This document shows positions 1 through 9,766 of a DNA stretch of 64,000 bases, piece after piece. The notes beneath the pieces were generated by a model. It had not been told where the DNA came from and did no database searches. It saw only the letters and a list, made by a program, of their open reading frames with translations. The position numbers and the translations under genes are program-made. Every line of letters begins with the position of its first letter. Position 1 is the first letter of the stretch. The stretch comes from an uncultured Prevotellaceae bacterium (GTDB lineage: Bacteria; Bacteroidota; Bacteroidia; Bacteroidales; Bacteroidaceae): NCBI GenBank assembly GCA_902762325.1, contig CACWNV010000016.1, forward strand, positions 29,408-93,407, in the 5' to 3' direction.

Positions 1-3000
1 ATTCATGATAGATAGCTTAGCATCTGTGATATTCTCGACACCGAGGAATTCGATAGCTTCTGTGAAATCAACCTTCCCTTGCTGTGCGGTATATTGCTGA
101 CCTACCATACGCTCCACATTGATGGCGAACTCCTTCGTAGTCTCCTCAACCACTTCAGCGATCATCCATTCTGCACGGTCGCCAACCTTAGCCACGCTCT
201 TATCAGCATAGCAGGCAGCACCTACGTCAGTACCATCAGTACCAATGCTACCCTTCACCTGATTCAGTGTGTAATAGCCATCGGCAAGAACGGCAACAGT
301 GATAACGGTCTTCTTGTCAGCAAGAGCAGACATCGTCCAGTTGTTGTTTCCAGCCAGACCGACATACAGTTCACCATCGGTGAGGTAATAGCCACCGTCG
401 GTAGGCTCGAATGTCAACGGCTGAGCCTCTTCAGCAAGACGAACGCCAGATGCAGTCACATTGCCCTCCTCATCCTTGTCGGCATAGAGTGAGAGATACA
501 GACCGCTCTGCTTCTGCTGGAAGGTGTACTTAGCATCAGCCTTCGGCTGAGATGCAGAGGCAGCATAGGTTGCAGCAGCTTCCTTCAGAGCCTCAATGGC
601 CTGCTGAATATCTTCTACCGTAGCATCGGCATTGTCGTAAACTGCCTGCTGAGCAGCAACAACCTCACTATAAGCATCAACGGCAGTCTGAGGAATCAGG
701 AAGAGGCCTTCGCCTACACCTGTACGAGCCTCTATCGTAGCATTGGCAGCATCAATAGCAGCCTTCAGCTCTTCCTTGGCAACTCCGGCATTGTCAGCTG
801 TGGTCAGCAGAGTGGGCTGTGTGAAGCTCATCCACTGATGGGAAGCAGCAGCTTCACCGCCTAATGTAATAGCAACAGGTGTCTCACCGTCGCTCTCGAA
901 AGCAACATAGCGGTATTCCCATCCACGTCCGTTGCCATTGTTTGCATAAGTGGCATCCTTATCAAATGTACCTGTTCCATCGGTAGCAACACCAAAGCCA
1001 ACATCACCCTTTGACGGATAGATGCGCTCAACATCGTTGACCTTCAGATATGCTTTCACATCACTACCGGAAGAAGAACGTCCGGCAACCATCAATACAT
1101 ACTTACCTGCAGGCAGCGTTACAGAGACTGTGCTGGAGTTAGTCCAACTGTCCTGTCCCCACTGTGCACCCGTCTGCTCATAATAAAGAGAGGTGCCAGT
1201 GCCGTTCCAGTGCTGTCCCTTATTGCTAACGAGACCGCCTTCCCATGAAGAAAGGTCAGGGATAAGAGAAGAACCATTGAGGGTATAGTCAGCTACTACC
1301 TGAGCATACTCAGCTTCCTTCAGCGACTCGATGGCAGATGCAATCTCATCGGCTGTGTATGGAGTTGTCTCGTAAGTCTTGGTGTCAACACCCAAAGACT
1401 TCGCAATAGCGATTTCCTCTTCTAATGCTGCACGCTCATCATCAGAGGCAACAGGAGCATATACAAGGTTCTTGTAAGAGAGCCAGCTGACGTTGTTACC
1501 TTCAAGCACATTGAACTTAACCTGCAGTATTCCGTCTTCGCCAACCTCGCCTACGGCATAGAAGTTACCCAGATAGAACTGAGTGTTAGGAACGCTCTCA
1601 CCGGCAGCTACGTCAACGGGTTCGCCGTCGTTCAGCTGTAATGTGATACCTGTAGCAGGACTGCTCACACCATTCTTTACGCGGGCACGTACCCATGCAC
1701 CAATGCGATACTTGCCAGGAGCAACATTCTCCAAGGTAGCTGTGAAGGTCTTGGAACCAAGAGACAGGTCATCACCTGTCCAATACTCAAAGAACGGAAC
1801 AACAAAGTTGGAGCCATCGCTATTTCCTTCAACAGACCACACATTAATATAAAGATCACTGTTGTAATCCGTTGTTCCCCAGGCACTGAGCAGCAGGTCG
1901 TCAACAATGTTTGTCTGATGCCATCCCATAACAGCAGAAGGATCCTCAAGAGCGTTGGCCTCTTCAATGGTCAGAGTTCCGTCATTGTACTTAGCCAATG
2001 TCGTCTCATAAATCTCCTTATATGTATTATAGGCAGCTTCGGTGTAAACATTAGTAGCATCCATCTGAGCCTTCATGGCGTCAAGGGCACCCTTAGCCTT
2101 GATAGAAGCATTGGCAGCATTGATGGCATTGTTCAGCAACAAGATGGCACTGTTCAGACCTTCCTCTGTCTTCTCAACATCGGCGGTATTGGCCAATGCA
2201 TCTGCAAGCATACTGTTAGCGGCAGCACTGATACCCTCAGCATTCTGCAGGCCTTCAGCCTTTGCACGAAGCTCATTAACTGTATTGACAAGACTGGAGA
2301 ACATCACGTCGCCAACCTCTACATCACCATAGTACTTCAACTGGAAATTATCCCAAATACACCACAGTTCAGTGTTCGCTTCATTCTTGGCACCCACGAC
2401 AATTGTTCCGTCTTCTACCTTCACGAATAACGGGCTGATGGTGTACAAGCCGTTGGTGAAAGCAACTGAAGCATCGGACATCGAGTTCTCACTGCCAGTC
2501 TTCACTGGGAACACCTTCGTTTCATCGTTGATATAGAATACCGGCAGGTCCTCTTCATTAGAACCGTCCTGACGATAGAAACCCTGAGCTGTCAAGGCAT
2601 ACACACCATTAGGTGCACCGCTGATGGTCTGGCTCAACAGGAATGTAGAGTGGAAAGACTCTGCACAGTTGTTGATGTTGTTACCACCAGAAAGATTCTT
2701 ATTACCAGCTTCAATAGTCCAGAAGCCTACATCACGGCTATTACGGTTGAAGTTAGCATCCCTGATAAAGAATGTAGCATCCACCGGGTTCTCGACAGTA
2801 GCATTATTCAGGGAAGCAACCATTTCTGCCTCAGAAATAATCTTCCATTGAGCATTTACATTCTCTTTGTCAGAAAGATTCTTTCCAAGCACAGTCGATC
2901 CGGCATAGCCATAAAGATTTGGTCCGTCACCGATGGTGAATACCGTCCCATTGGTCTCAATGGTGAGGTGCTTTGGATTTCCGTTATCCATGTAGTCGCC

Positions 3001-3270
3001 TTCAAAATAATAGGCAGTTCCACCATTGCTGGCACGCGACTCCATCGTATAGGTTCCATCTTCCAATTTTGCGAATGTCACATAATCGGGAGAGGAAACC
3101 AGTGAAGCCTGAGTTCCCCAACTGTTACCGACTCCCCAATACTTGTTGCTTCCGACATTGAGAAGGTAATAGTTACCATCCTCAATCTCAGCCGGCACCC
3201 AAGATTGTGCTGAAGCCTGTCCAACCAATACGGCCAATAACATGGCCAACATGAGTTTAAACTGTTTCAT
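1..3270 (-). CDS. Giant secreted modular protein, 5' portion (truncated by window edge)
   Basis: An open frame runs from ATG at 3270 to the window edge without a stop (1,090 codons visible), so the C-terminus is missing. It opens with a Sec signal peptide (MKQFKLMLAMLLAVLVGQASAQ region, cleavage after about residue 22). A ricin/lectin-like start follows with 'NVGSNKYWGVGNSWGTQ', which closely resembles the N-terminus of the protein at 16740-20447. The rest alternates beta-rich carbohydrate-binding-like modules ('APNGVYALTAQGFYRQDG', 'GKYRIGAWVRARVKNG') with alanine-rich helical linkers of FIVAR type ('EEGLNSAILLLNNAINAA'). I recognise the architecture as one common in Prevotella surface proteins but not a function; glycan or host-surface binding is an inference. 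A consensus promoter lies at 3352-3383. Confidence 0.85.
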   Translation of the reverse strand, partial: MKQFKLMLAMLLAVLVGQASAQSWVPAEIEDGNYYLLNVGSNKYWGVGNSWGTQASLVSSPDYVTFAKLEDGTYTMESRASNGGTAYYFEGDYMDNGNPKHLTIETNGTVFTIGDGPNLYGYAGSTVLGKNLSDKENVNAQWKIISEAEMVASLNNATVENPVDATFFIRDANFNRNSRDVGFWTIEAGNKNLSGGNNINNCAESFHSTFLLSQTISGAPNGVYALTAQGFYRQDGSNEEDLPVFYINDETKVFPVKTGSENSMSDASVAFTNGLYTISPLFVKVEDGTIVVGAKNEANTELWCIWDNFQLKYYGDVEVGDVMFSSLVNTVNELRAKAEGLQNAEGISAAANSMLADALANTADVEKTEEGLNSAILLLNNAINAANASIKAKGALDAMKAQMDATNVYTEAAYNTYKEIYETTLAKYNDGTLTIEEANALEDPSAVMGWHQTNIVDDLLLSAWGTTDYNSDLYINVWSVEGNSDGSNFVVPFFEYWTGDDLSLGSKTFTATLENVAPGKYRIGAWVRARVKNGVSSPATGITLQLNDGEPVDVAAGESVPNTQFYLGNFYAVGEVGEDGILQVKFNVLEGNNVSWLSYKNLVYAPVASDDERAALEEEIAIAKSLGVDTKTYETTPYTADEIASAIESLKEAEYAQVVADYTLNGSSLIPDLSSWEGGLVSNKGQHWNGTGTSLYYEQTGAQWGQDSWTNSSTVSVTLPAGKYVLMVAGRSSSGSDVKAYLKVNDVERIYPSKGDVGFGVATDGTGTFDKDATYANNGNGRGWEYRYVAFESDGETPVAITLGGEAAASHQWMSFTQPTLLTTADNAGVAKEELKAAIDAANATIEARTGVGEGLFLIPQTAVDAYSEVVAAQQAVYDNADATVEDIQQAIEALKEAAATYAASASQPKADAKYTFQQKQSGLYLSLYADKDEEGNVTASGVRLAEEAQPLTFEPTDGGYYLTDGELYVGLAGNNNWTMSALADKKTVITVAVLADGYYTLNQVKGSIGTDGTDVGAACYADKSVAKVGDRAEWMIAEVVEETTKEFAINVERMVGQQYTAQQGKVDFTEAIEFLGVENITDAKLSIMN

Positions 3271-3351
3271 AAGCTGATTGTTGTAAATTAGTTAGTATAA
3301 TTATCTATTAATCGTATAATCAAATGTCTCTGTCAACAAAGGATTTATCTG

Positions 3352-3383
3352 CAAATATAGTTGTAAAGTGTGAATATAGCAAA
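3352..3383 (-). promoter_or_regulatory. Bacteroidota promoter for the giant secreted protein
   Basis: On the minus strand TTTG (3380-3383) is followed after exactly 20 nt by TATATTTG (3352-3359), a perfect match to the TTTG/TAnnTTTG promoter. Transcription would start near 3346, giving a leader of about 75 nt. Confidence 0.75.
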
Positions 3384-3390
3384 TTTTTCT

Positions 3391-4713
3391 TTAATTATTT
3401 CTGTTTTTTGCCCATTCCGTTCCTCTTTTCATCCATTCAAAACCGATTCTGCACCGCAGACAGTCCCTATTATCACAATATTTGCTTTTCAACTGTATCA
3501 GCGCCTGACTGTCACCCGCACAATTAACTTCCAGTCCGCATTGCCGCCACATCCTGATGATATGATTATCTTCGGCCTTCAGTTGTTCCAGAAAATCGAA
3601 GGCACGGTCACAAAGCAAATCATTCATCCTGTGTTGTCCCCACGCAAACAGCATGGGAATGGCTGTGTTAATCAACAGCAACTGGACAGATGATGCAGAA
3701 AGATGCTTGCCGTTACGATTACTTACAACCCCGAACGCATAATGAGTCTCCCAATAAGGAGTGACAGAAGATCTGAATAAGGATTCCAGTTGCCGGACAT
3801 TCGTACACTCAACCAGTTGGCTGAGACTTGTACGATGCTGATAATACAGATGTGCCAGTTGGGAAATCCTGATATGGGGAAAGTTCTGAGGGCGTAGCCT
3901 GAGAAATCGCCAGAGTCTGTAATCCATCGGTTCCATCGAGAATTTGTGTGCCAGATAGAGGTATTCATTTCTTAACTTGTCAAAATATCCTTCAGCCACC
4001 GCATTCTCACGATGACGTTCGGGAATGGCACGGCTGTCAAGAAGTCCGGCCTGCCCCATGAAGATGGCTTCCACCTGAAACAGGTTGTCACGATGATGAG
4101 CCACCTGGTGCAACGGAACCGTCTTTGCCCATGTCTCAAAAGCATCACTATTGATGCCAAAACCATAGTTTCGAGCCAGAGTAACGAAATAGGCCGTTTC
4201 CCAAGAGCCGTTACATGCCTCGGCTCTCTTGGCAATGGCACTGGTTTTCTGCTCCAGACGTTCCGTCTGCAAGGCACTCATCCAAGAACAGATTGTCAGT
4301 CGGCTCAATTCAGGAACAATCTTATAACAAGGAGGATAATTATCCGTGCTCAACAGTTCCCGGTAATGTTCCTCCACACGGGAAGGCACCTCAAGTTGAA
4401 ACTGGGGAATCAGCCTGCCGTCGGCTGTTCTTACTTCCCTGTTCACTTTCGAACAGACATGCAGCACGACATTGTTATAACTACTATCATTTTGATGACC
4501 ATGAAGATACCAGTCGGAAGACCGCTGGTGAATCTCGACATTACCCACCCACAGCGTCCCTCCTATCTTCATCTTAGCATTGAAGAAGTCGGGACCAGCA
4601 TTATGGTTATGCAGTCCCACATCAATGATTTCCAGTTCCTGCCCGTCGGCAGTGTAGAGCTGTCCCAACGGAAAGAGCTTATGCTTCCAGCAAAAATGCA
4701 GCAATAATTCCAT
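3391..4713 (-). CDS. DUF2851 family protein
   Basis: A 440-residue soluble protein with no signal peptide or membrane segment. The N-terminal stretch ('LLHFCWKHKLFP', 'VGLHNHNAGPDFFNAKMKIG', 'GNVEIHQRSSDWYLHGH') is typical of DUF2851, a family found mainly in Bacteroidota. The histidine- and aspartate-rich pattern (NHNAGPDF, EIHxxSSDW, NNVVLHV) recalls a metal-dependent nuclease-like core, but that is an inference. The C-terminus has a cysteine cluster (CGLEVNC, CDNRDCLRCRIG) that could bind a metal. It stands alone on the minus strand, divergent from dapB. The function is unknown. Confidence 0.85.
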   Translation of the reverse strand: MELLLHFCWKHKLFPLGQLYTADGQELEIIDVGLHNHNAGPDFFNAKMKIGGTLWVGNVEIHQRSSDWYLHGHQNDSSYNNVVLHVCSKVNREVRTADGRLIPQFQLEVPSRVEEHYRELLSTDNYPPCYKIVPELSRLTICSWMSALQTERLEQKTSAIAKRAEACNGSWETAYFVTLARNYGFGINSDAFETWAKTVPLHQVAHHRDNLFQVEAIFMGQAGLLDSRAIPERHRENAVAEGYFDKLRNEYLYLAHKFSMEPMDYRLWRFLRLRPQNFPHIRISQLAHLYYQHRTSLSQLVECTNVRQLESLFRSSVTPYWETHYAFGVVSNRNGKHLSASSVQLLLINTAIPMLFAWGQHRMNDLLCDRAFDFLEQLKAEDNHIIRMWRQCGLEVNCAGDSQALIQLKSKYCDNRDCLRCRIGFEWMKRGTEWAKNRNN

Positions 4714-4741
4714 AGTTTTCAGATTTACAGGTTTGACAGTG

Positions 4742-4749
4742 CAAAGGTA
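4742..4749 (-). promoter_or_regulatory. -7 box for the DUF2851 gene
   Basis: TACCTTTG on the minus strand matches TAnnTTTG and lies 28 nt upstream of the ATG at 4713. No clear TTTG -33 element is present at the usual distance. Confidence 0.5.
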
Positions 4750-4821
4750 CGAAAAGAAAGAAAAACGAAGAATTATAAATTGATAATTATAACCTTATAA
4801 TAAAGAATATATGTTAATTTA

Positions 4822-4853
4822 TTTGCCTGAATGATGGATTAGGCGTATTTTTG
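4822..4853 (+). promoter_or_regulatory. Promoter of the dapB-lepB-wbqC operon
   Basis: TTTG (4822-4825), 20 nt spacer, TATTTTTG (4846-4853): full match to the Bacteroidota consensus, ending 21 nt before the dapB ATG. Confidence 0.75.
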
Positions 4854-4874
4854 CATCGTTAAATTATAGAATTT

Positions 4875-5630
4875 ATGAAAATAGCACTTATCGGCTACGG
4901 CAAGATGGGCAAGATGATTGAGCAGATAGCCATTGCCCGTGGCCATGAAATCGTAAGCATTATTGATATCGACAATCAGCAAGACTTCGACAGCGAGGCT
5001 TTCGCCTCAGCCGATGTTGCCATTGAGTTCACCAGTCCGACAGCAGCCTATGGCAATTACCTGAAAGCGTTTGCCAAGAACGTAAAAGTAGTGTCAGGTT
5101 CTACAGGTTGGATGAAGGAACATGGCGAGGAAGTGAAGCGCCTGTGCGAGGAGGAAGGAAAGACGCTGTTCTGGGCTTCTAATTTCTCCGTCGGCGTTGC
5201 CATTTTCTCTGCCGTCAACCGTTATCTGGCAAAGATCATGAACAATTTCCCACAATATGAGGTGCTCATGGAAGAGACTCATCATGTGCATAAGCTTGAT
5301 GCTCCGAGCGGCACCGCCATCACACTGGCTGAGGAAATCATTGCCGAGCTCGACCGCAAGGATTCATGGATAAAAGGACAACAGCTGCTCGCCGACGGCA
5401 CCGTAAGCGGCACCAACGAGGTTGCTTCCAATCAGGTTGCCATCGAGAGCATCCGCCGTGACGAGGTGCCAGGCATCCACTCTGTGGAATACAATTCTGA
5501 AGCCGACCGCATCATCATCACCCATGATGCCCATTCACGCCGCGGTTTCGCCCTGGGAGCCGTGCTGGCTGCTGAATATGCTGCTGACCACAGCGGACTG
5601 CTGACCATTTCGGACATGTTTAAATTCTAA
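4875..5630 (+). CDS. dapB: 4-hydroxy-tetrahydrodipicolinate reductase
   Basis: NAD(P)H-dependent reduction of 4-hydroxy-tetrahydrodipicolinate in the diaminopimelate/lysine pathway, which supplies peptidoglycan precursors; cytoplasmic. At 251 residues it has the compact size usual in Bacteroidota. The dinucleotide-binding loop GYGKMG is at residues 7-12, 'SGSTGW' near 74-79, and the catalytic segment HHVHKLDAPSGTA starts at H136-H137 with K140 in the catalytic lysine position. It is the first gene of a tight operon: lepB begins 4 nt after its stop codon. Confidence 0.95.
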   Translation: MKIALIGYGKMGKMIEQIAIARGHEIVSIIDIDNQQDFDSEAFASADVAIEFTSPTAAYGNYLKAFAKNVKVVSGSTGWMKEHGEEVKRLCEEEGKTLFWASNFSVGVAIFSAVNRYLAKIMNNFPQYEVLMEETHHVHKLDAPSGTAITLAEEIIAELDRKDSWIKGQQLLADGTVSGTNEVASNQVAIESIRRDEVPGIHSVEYNSEADRIIITHDAHSRRGFALGAVLAAEYAADHSGLLTISDMFKF

Positions 5631-5634
5631 GGAT

Positions 5635-7077
5635 ATGATTGACAAAGAAAAAGAGAAGTTGAACCCCGTGGTGCAATGGGCAAAATTCATTGTCGTGTTA
5701 CTGCTCTATCTGGCTTTCCTCTATTGGGTGAAGAGCTGGTGGGGGCTGCTTGTCATTCCATTTATCTATGATGCCTATATCTCTAAAAAGATACGATGGC
5801 AATGGTGGAAAGAAGCCGAGAAACCTGTAAAATTTGTCATGTCGTGGGTGGATGCACTGGTGTTTGCACTGGTGGCTGTCTACTTTATTAATCAGTTCTT
5901 CTTCCAGAACTACGTTATTCCTTCATCTTCTCTGGAGAAATCGCTGCTTACCGGCGACTATCTTTTCGTCTCTAAGCTGAGCTACGGACCGCGCATTCCT
6001 CAGACTCCACTGACGATGCCACTGACACAACACACGCTACCGCTTATCGGTACAAAATCTTATATTTCGTGGCCGCACTGGGACTATCGCCGAGTGAAAG
6101 GTCTCGGCAATGTACAACTGAACGACATCGTTGTGTTCAATTATCCTGCCGGTGATACCATCTGTACAGACCAGAAATTCCAGACCGAATATTATAACAT
6201 GGTCTATTCTTACGGAGAGAGCATATACCAGCAGAACTTCGGGAATCCCGACTTCTCTGTACTTAACAAATATCAGATTTACGATTTGTACAAGGAGGTC
6301 TATGCGTTGGGGCGCAACTTCATCAAGAACAATCCGAACCAGTTTGGTGACATCAGTTCCCGTCCTACCGACCGCCGCGAAAACTATGTGAAGCGTTGTG
6401 TGGGCCTTCCCGGGCAGACTCTACAGATAAAAGACCATATCGTCTATCTTGACGGAAAACCGAACAAGGAACCAGACAACGTCCAATACGATTATGATGT
6501 GAAGCTCCGACAGAGCATTCCTGAAGAACTGATGCATGAGCTGGGCATCTCCATGGAAGCACTGATGAGCCTCAACCAGAACGGCCACCTGCCATTGACA
6601 CATCAGGCTGCAAAGGCGCTGGCTGCCCGCAAGGACATCGTGGAAAGCATCCATCTGAAACGTGACCTCCAGACGGGGCATCTGTATCCGCTCAATGCAG
6701 TTACTGGATGGACAGTAGACAACTATGGTCCTATATGGATTCCGAAGAAAGGAGCTACCGTGAAGCTCTCCATTGACAACATTGCCATCTACGAGCGACC
6801 CATCAAGGTGTACGAGAATAATGACTTAATCGTGAAGAACGGGCAAATATATATCAATGGCAAACATGCCACAGAATACACGTTTAAGATGGACTACTAC
6901 TGGATGCAGGGTGACAACCGTCACAATTCTGCCGACTCACGTTTCTGGGGATTCGTACCTGAAGACCATATCGTGGGCAAGCCCATCTTCATCTGGTGGA
7001 GCAGCGACCCCGACCGAAAGGGATTCTCTGGCATCCGCTGGAACCGCCTGTTCAATTTCGTGGATAATATTAAATAA
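5635..7077 (+). CDS. lepB: Signal peptidase I (long Bacteroidota form)
   Basis: Membrane serine/lysine peptidase that removes Sec signal peptides. N-terminal hydrophobic segments span roughly residues 15-48 and 68-90. The catalytic box 'IPSSSLE' gives nucleophile S99 and 'YVKRCVGLPG' gives the general base K253. The C-terminal box 'MQGDNRHNSADSRFWG' is the usual box E. At 480 residues it is well over the length of typical LepB. The extra length lies in an insertion of about 80 residues between the NDIVVFNYP strand and the catalytic lysine, and another at about 280-380. It sits 4 nt after dapB and 5 nt before the WbqC-like gene. Confidence 0.93.
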   Translation: MIDKEKEKLNPVVQWAKFIVVLLLYLAFLYWVKSWWGLLVIPFIYDAYISKKIRWQWWKEAEKPVKFVMSWVDALVFALVAVYFINQFFFQNYVIPSSSLEKSLLTGDYLFVSKLSYGPRIPQTPLTMPLTQHTLPLIGTKSYISWPHWDYRRVKGLGNVQLNDIVVFNYPAGDTICTDQKFQTEYYNMVYSYGESIYQQNFGNPDFSVLNKYQIYDLYKEVYALGRNFIKNNPNQFGDISSRPTDRRENYVKRCVGLPGQTLQIKDHIVYLDGKPNKEPDNVQYDYDVKLRQSIPEELMHELGISMEALMSLNQNGHLPLTHQAAKALAARKDIVESIHLKRDLQTGHLYPLNAVTGWTVDNYGPIWIPKKGATVKLSIDNIAIYERPIKVYENNDLIVKNGQIYINGKHATEYTFKMDYYWMQGDNRHNSADSRFWGFVPEDHIVGKPIFIWWSSDPDRKGFSGIRWNRLFNFVDNIK

Positions 7078-7082
7078 GGTAA

Positions 7083-7730
7083 GTGACGAAAGCATTACTT
7101 TCAACAACCTATTTCGGGCCCGTGCAGTGGTATCAGAAAATCCATCGGCACGGGCTCTGTCTCATCGAACAACATGAGAATTTCCAAAAGCAGACCTACC
7201 GTAACCGCTGTATCATCGCAACAGCAAACGGAACGCAGGCTCTAACTGTCCCCGTCATCCACCAGCCAACATCAACCCCGGACTCTTCTGCCAAGTCATC
7301 GGCACCTCCCATCACCTCACTTCTTATCAGTGACCACGGCAACTGGCGCCATCTGCATTGGAATGCACTTTGCTCTGCCTACGGAGACAGTCCGTTCTTT
7401 GAGTTCTATGCAGACGACATACAACCCTTTTTCTTCGAAAGGAGATGGGAAACACTTTTCGAGTTCAACCTTGACATTATCCATACGCTCTGTGAACTGC
7501 TGGACATTCACCCAAACCTGCAGCTTACAGATTCGTATATAGATGACCCTGTAAATCCCCATATCATCGATTATCGCTCGGGGATTAATCCTAAACATCC
7601 CGCCGAGGATCCGGATTTTCAACCTCGCCCATATTGGCAGGTCTTCCAACAGAGACACGGATTCCTGCCCAATCTCTCCATTCTCGACCTGCTTTTCAAT
7701 ACCGGACCAGAAGCAATCTTTTACCTGTAG
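7083..7730 (+). CDS. WbqC-like family protein
   Basis: A 215-residue cytoplasmic protein starting at GTG (MTKALLSTTYFGPVQWYQ), 5 nt after lepB. The opening 'STTYFGPVQWYQKI', the following 'NFQKQTYRNRC' and 'ALTVPV' are typical of the WbqC family, which is often found near O-antigen/polysaccharide genes but has no agreed biochemical role. Its 3' end overlaps the 3' end of the convergent gene at 7721 by 10 nt. It is probably co-transcribed with dapB and lepB. Confidence 0.85.
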   Translation: MTKALLSTTYFGPVQWYQKIHRHGLCLIEQHENFQKQTYRNRCIIATANGTQALTVPVIHQPTSTPDSSAKSSAPPITSLLISDHGNWRHLHWNALCSAYGDSPFFEFYADDIQPFFFERRWETLFEFNLDIIHTLCELLDIHPNLQLTDSYIDDPVNPHIIDYRSGINPKHPAEDPDFQPRPYWQVFQQRHGFLPNLSILDLLFNTGPEAIFYL

Positions 7731-9766
7731 ACATGCACATTCACCACCATTGTGGCCGTGTATTGCCTTCCATCCTTTGTATATTGAATCGCCTGACGGA
7801 TAGTATAAGTACGACCAGGCACAAGCCGACCAGGATACTGACCGACATAACATCCATATTTATCGGGATAGAATTCGGCAAAGATATTAGCTGAACTGTC
7901 GTAGTTGCATACATTTCCACTGGCATTAAACCAATGACCATAACAGGTGTTCGAACTGGTACTCGTTGTTGTGCCCGTATGGATGCTTCCATTTGCATTC
8001 ACACCGACAAAGCGGGGATTGGATGAAGCAGAACGTCCTACACTCTGCAACTGCTGTGTACTGAGGCCAAGAGCCTGACTGACTGCCGCCATGTCGTACT
8101 GCACACGGGTACTTGAATAATAGGTCGCATCATAAGCCAGATCAATATCTATATAGACAGTGGTGTCTCGCCGCTCATAGTCTGCAGGATACTCTTTAAA
8201 GTTGCCGTAAACATCTGTATTCTCAAATCTCACCTGGAAAGGCCACTGCTCATCGTCACTGACATTGTCATTCCACGGATGACGCCAATAGGCTGTCGGT
8301 GCTCCCATCACGACGAAGAACAACCGACTGCAATCAGAAGGAACGGTCAGGACTGCAACTCCTTCTTTGTCACGTCCCACTTCTCCATAAGTGCGCTTAC
8401 CATCATTGGAATAAGCCACGAATCCATATCGCCATCCTGCTTTATCGACATTAATCGCCCGATAGCCCTTGGCTCCAGCTATGCCTTTGAAATGAGCTTT
8501 AACCTCTGTTCCCGGTTTTGCCGTGTTCATATTAATAATGGTGTACCCATAATTCTGGATGCAGTAGGCAGAGTCTATCTGCCATGTTCCATCGTTATCG
8601 GCAGTCTGATGGAGATGGGAAACATGCTGGCCGATACGATGACGAGCCGCCTCACGTACGCCGTCAATGTCCCATGTGGCCATACGGGCAAATCCCTCAT
8701 ACATATCATCGTTCAGTTGTTCCTGAGTAAACCCGCTCAGCCGTCTGTAAGTTTCTATCGGGTCTTCGGGCTTATTGGCCTGCCTCCATAGCTTGCCAAT
8801 AAAATCTGGCCCCTGCTTCATACACCAGTAGTCTTGTATGAAACAATTCTCATAACGCCAGTCCTCATGAAGCATATTCAAATGATGACGGTTAAGATGT
8901 CCCTCAAAGTACTCACCGTCGGTGAACTGACGGCCTGGATAGCATTTATAGGCTTGCCAATTGGCACAACTCTCCCACCAGCCATTACCTCCCGACGCAT
9001 TTGTTCCATAGCCATAGTTATATCCATGCTGCTGTCCGAGGTCGCAACTGACGAGATATTGGAAAGTATGCCCCACCTCATGTGCCACAGTATGCCCGCC
9101 GCGCGCTGAAATGGCACTGGGATTTACATTGAGTAGCCCCACTTTCTGGTCAACTCCTGAACCCTCTGCTTTCCATTCGCTCTGATAGAACACATACATT
9201 TCTATCTTATATTTATCTGTTGTGGAGTGTCCAGGAACCAGAAATCCCAGTTCATTGACATACTTATCCCAAATGGTCTCTGCCTGACTGAGCAGCGTCT
9301 TGGGGTTAAACCGATAGTTAGAAGCCTTTGTGGGATCATCGCCGAACCCTTTTTCCCAGAACACCACAAAGTGTTCGCTTTCCATCGAACGCCTGAAACT
9401 CCAGCGACTATTGTCATTCATGTAGTCAACGGTGGAATAGGTACTGGGCTTATATAGAAGGCGGCCGGGATTACGCAGCATGATACTACCAGAGTAGATG
9501 TCGCTTGAACCGAAAAGCGTGGAAAGACGATAGTCGGTATAACCTTTACTAAGTCTGCTACGGTATAGCCTCATAACGGGCTGACCGTCTGAACCGTCGC
9601 CCAAGCGAAACTCAATGGAGTCATTATTGGCAACGACAAAGCTTTTGTGCTCTTTGAAACGATTGTCGTATTTCACCCATATCGTGTCTTGTGCCATGAT
9701 GTTTTGCACCATCAGCACTGCGCATAGCGTCAGTATTATCTTTTTCATCGTCAACCTCCCCCTCAT
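7721..9766 (-). CDS. Secreted zincin-like metallopeptidase-like protein (DUF6055/DUF4859 type)
   Basis: 681 residues with a signal peptide. The frame starts at 9766 in a 4-nt ATGA overlap with the upstream gene. An internal ATG at 9748 (MKKIILTLCAVL) has a purine-rich GGGGAGG just before it and may be the true start. A zincin motif HEVGH is at residues 229-233, with a candidate third ligand E265 in 'GWWESCANW', so a gluzincin fold is likely. The C-terminal third (from 'VYIDIDLAYDATYY') looks like DUF4859. No sorting tail is visible here, unlike in its operon partner. The substrate is unknown; a secreted protease or mucin-degrading role is an inference. Confidence 0.8.
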   Translation of the reverse strand: MRGRLTMKKIILTLCAVLMVQNIMAQDTIWVKYDNRFKEHKSFVVANNDSIEFRLGDGSDGQPVMRLYRSRLSKGYTDYRLSTLFGSSDIYSGSIMLRNPGRLLYKPSTYSTVDYMNDNSRWSFRRSMESEHFVVFWEKGFGDDPTKASNYRFNPKTLLSQAETIWDKYVNELGFLVPGHSTTDKYKIEMYVFYQSEWKAEGSGVDQKVGLLNVNPSAISARGGHTVAHEVGHTFQYLVSCDLGQQHGYNYGYGTNASGGNGWWESCANWQAYKCYPGRQFTDGEYFEGHLNRHHLNMLHEDWRYENCFIQDYWCMKQGPDFIGKLWRQANKPEDPIETYRRLSGFTQEQLNDDMYEGFARMATWDIDGVREAARHRIGQHVSHLHQTADNDGTWQIDSAYCIQNYGYTIINMNTAKPGTEVKAHFKGIAGAKGYRAINVDKAGWRYGFVAYSNDGKRTYGEVGRDKEGVAVLTVPSDCSRLFFVVMGAPTAYWRHPWNDNVSDDEQWPFQVRFENTDVYGNFKEYPADYERRDTTVYIDIDLAYDATYYSSTRVQYDMAAVSQALGLSTQQLQSVGRSASSNPRFVGVNANGSIHTGTTTSTSSNTCYGHWFNASGNVCNYDSSANIFAEFYPDKYGCYVGQYPGRLVPGRTYTIRQAIQYTKDGRQYTATMVVNVHVYR

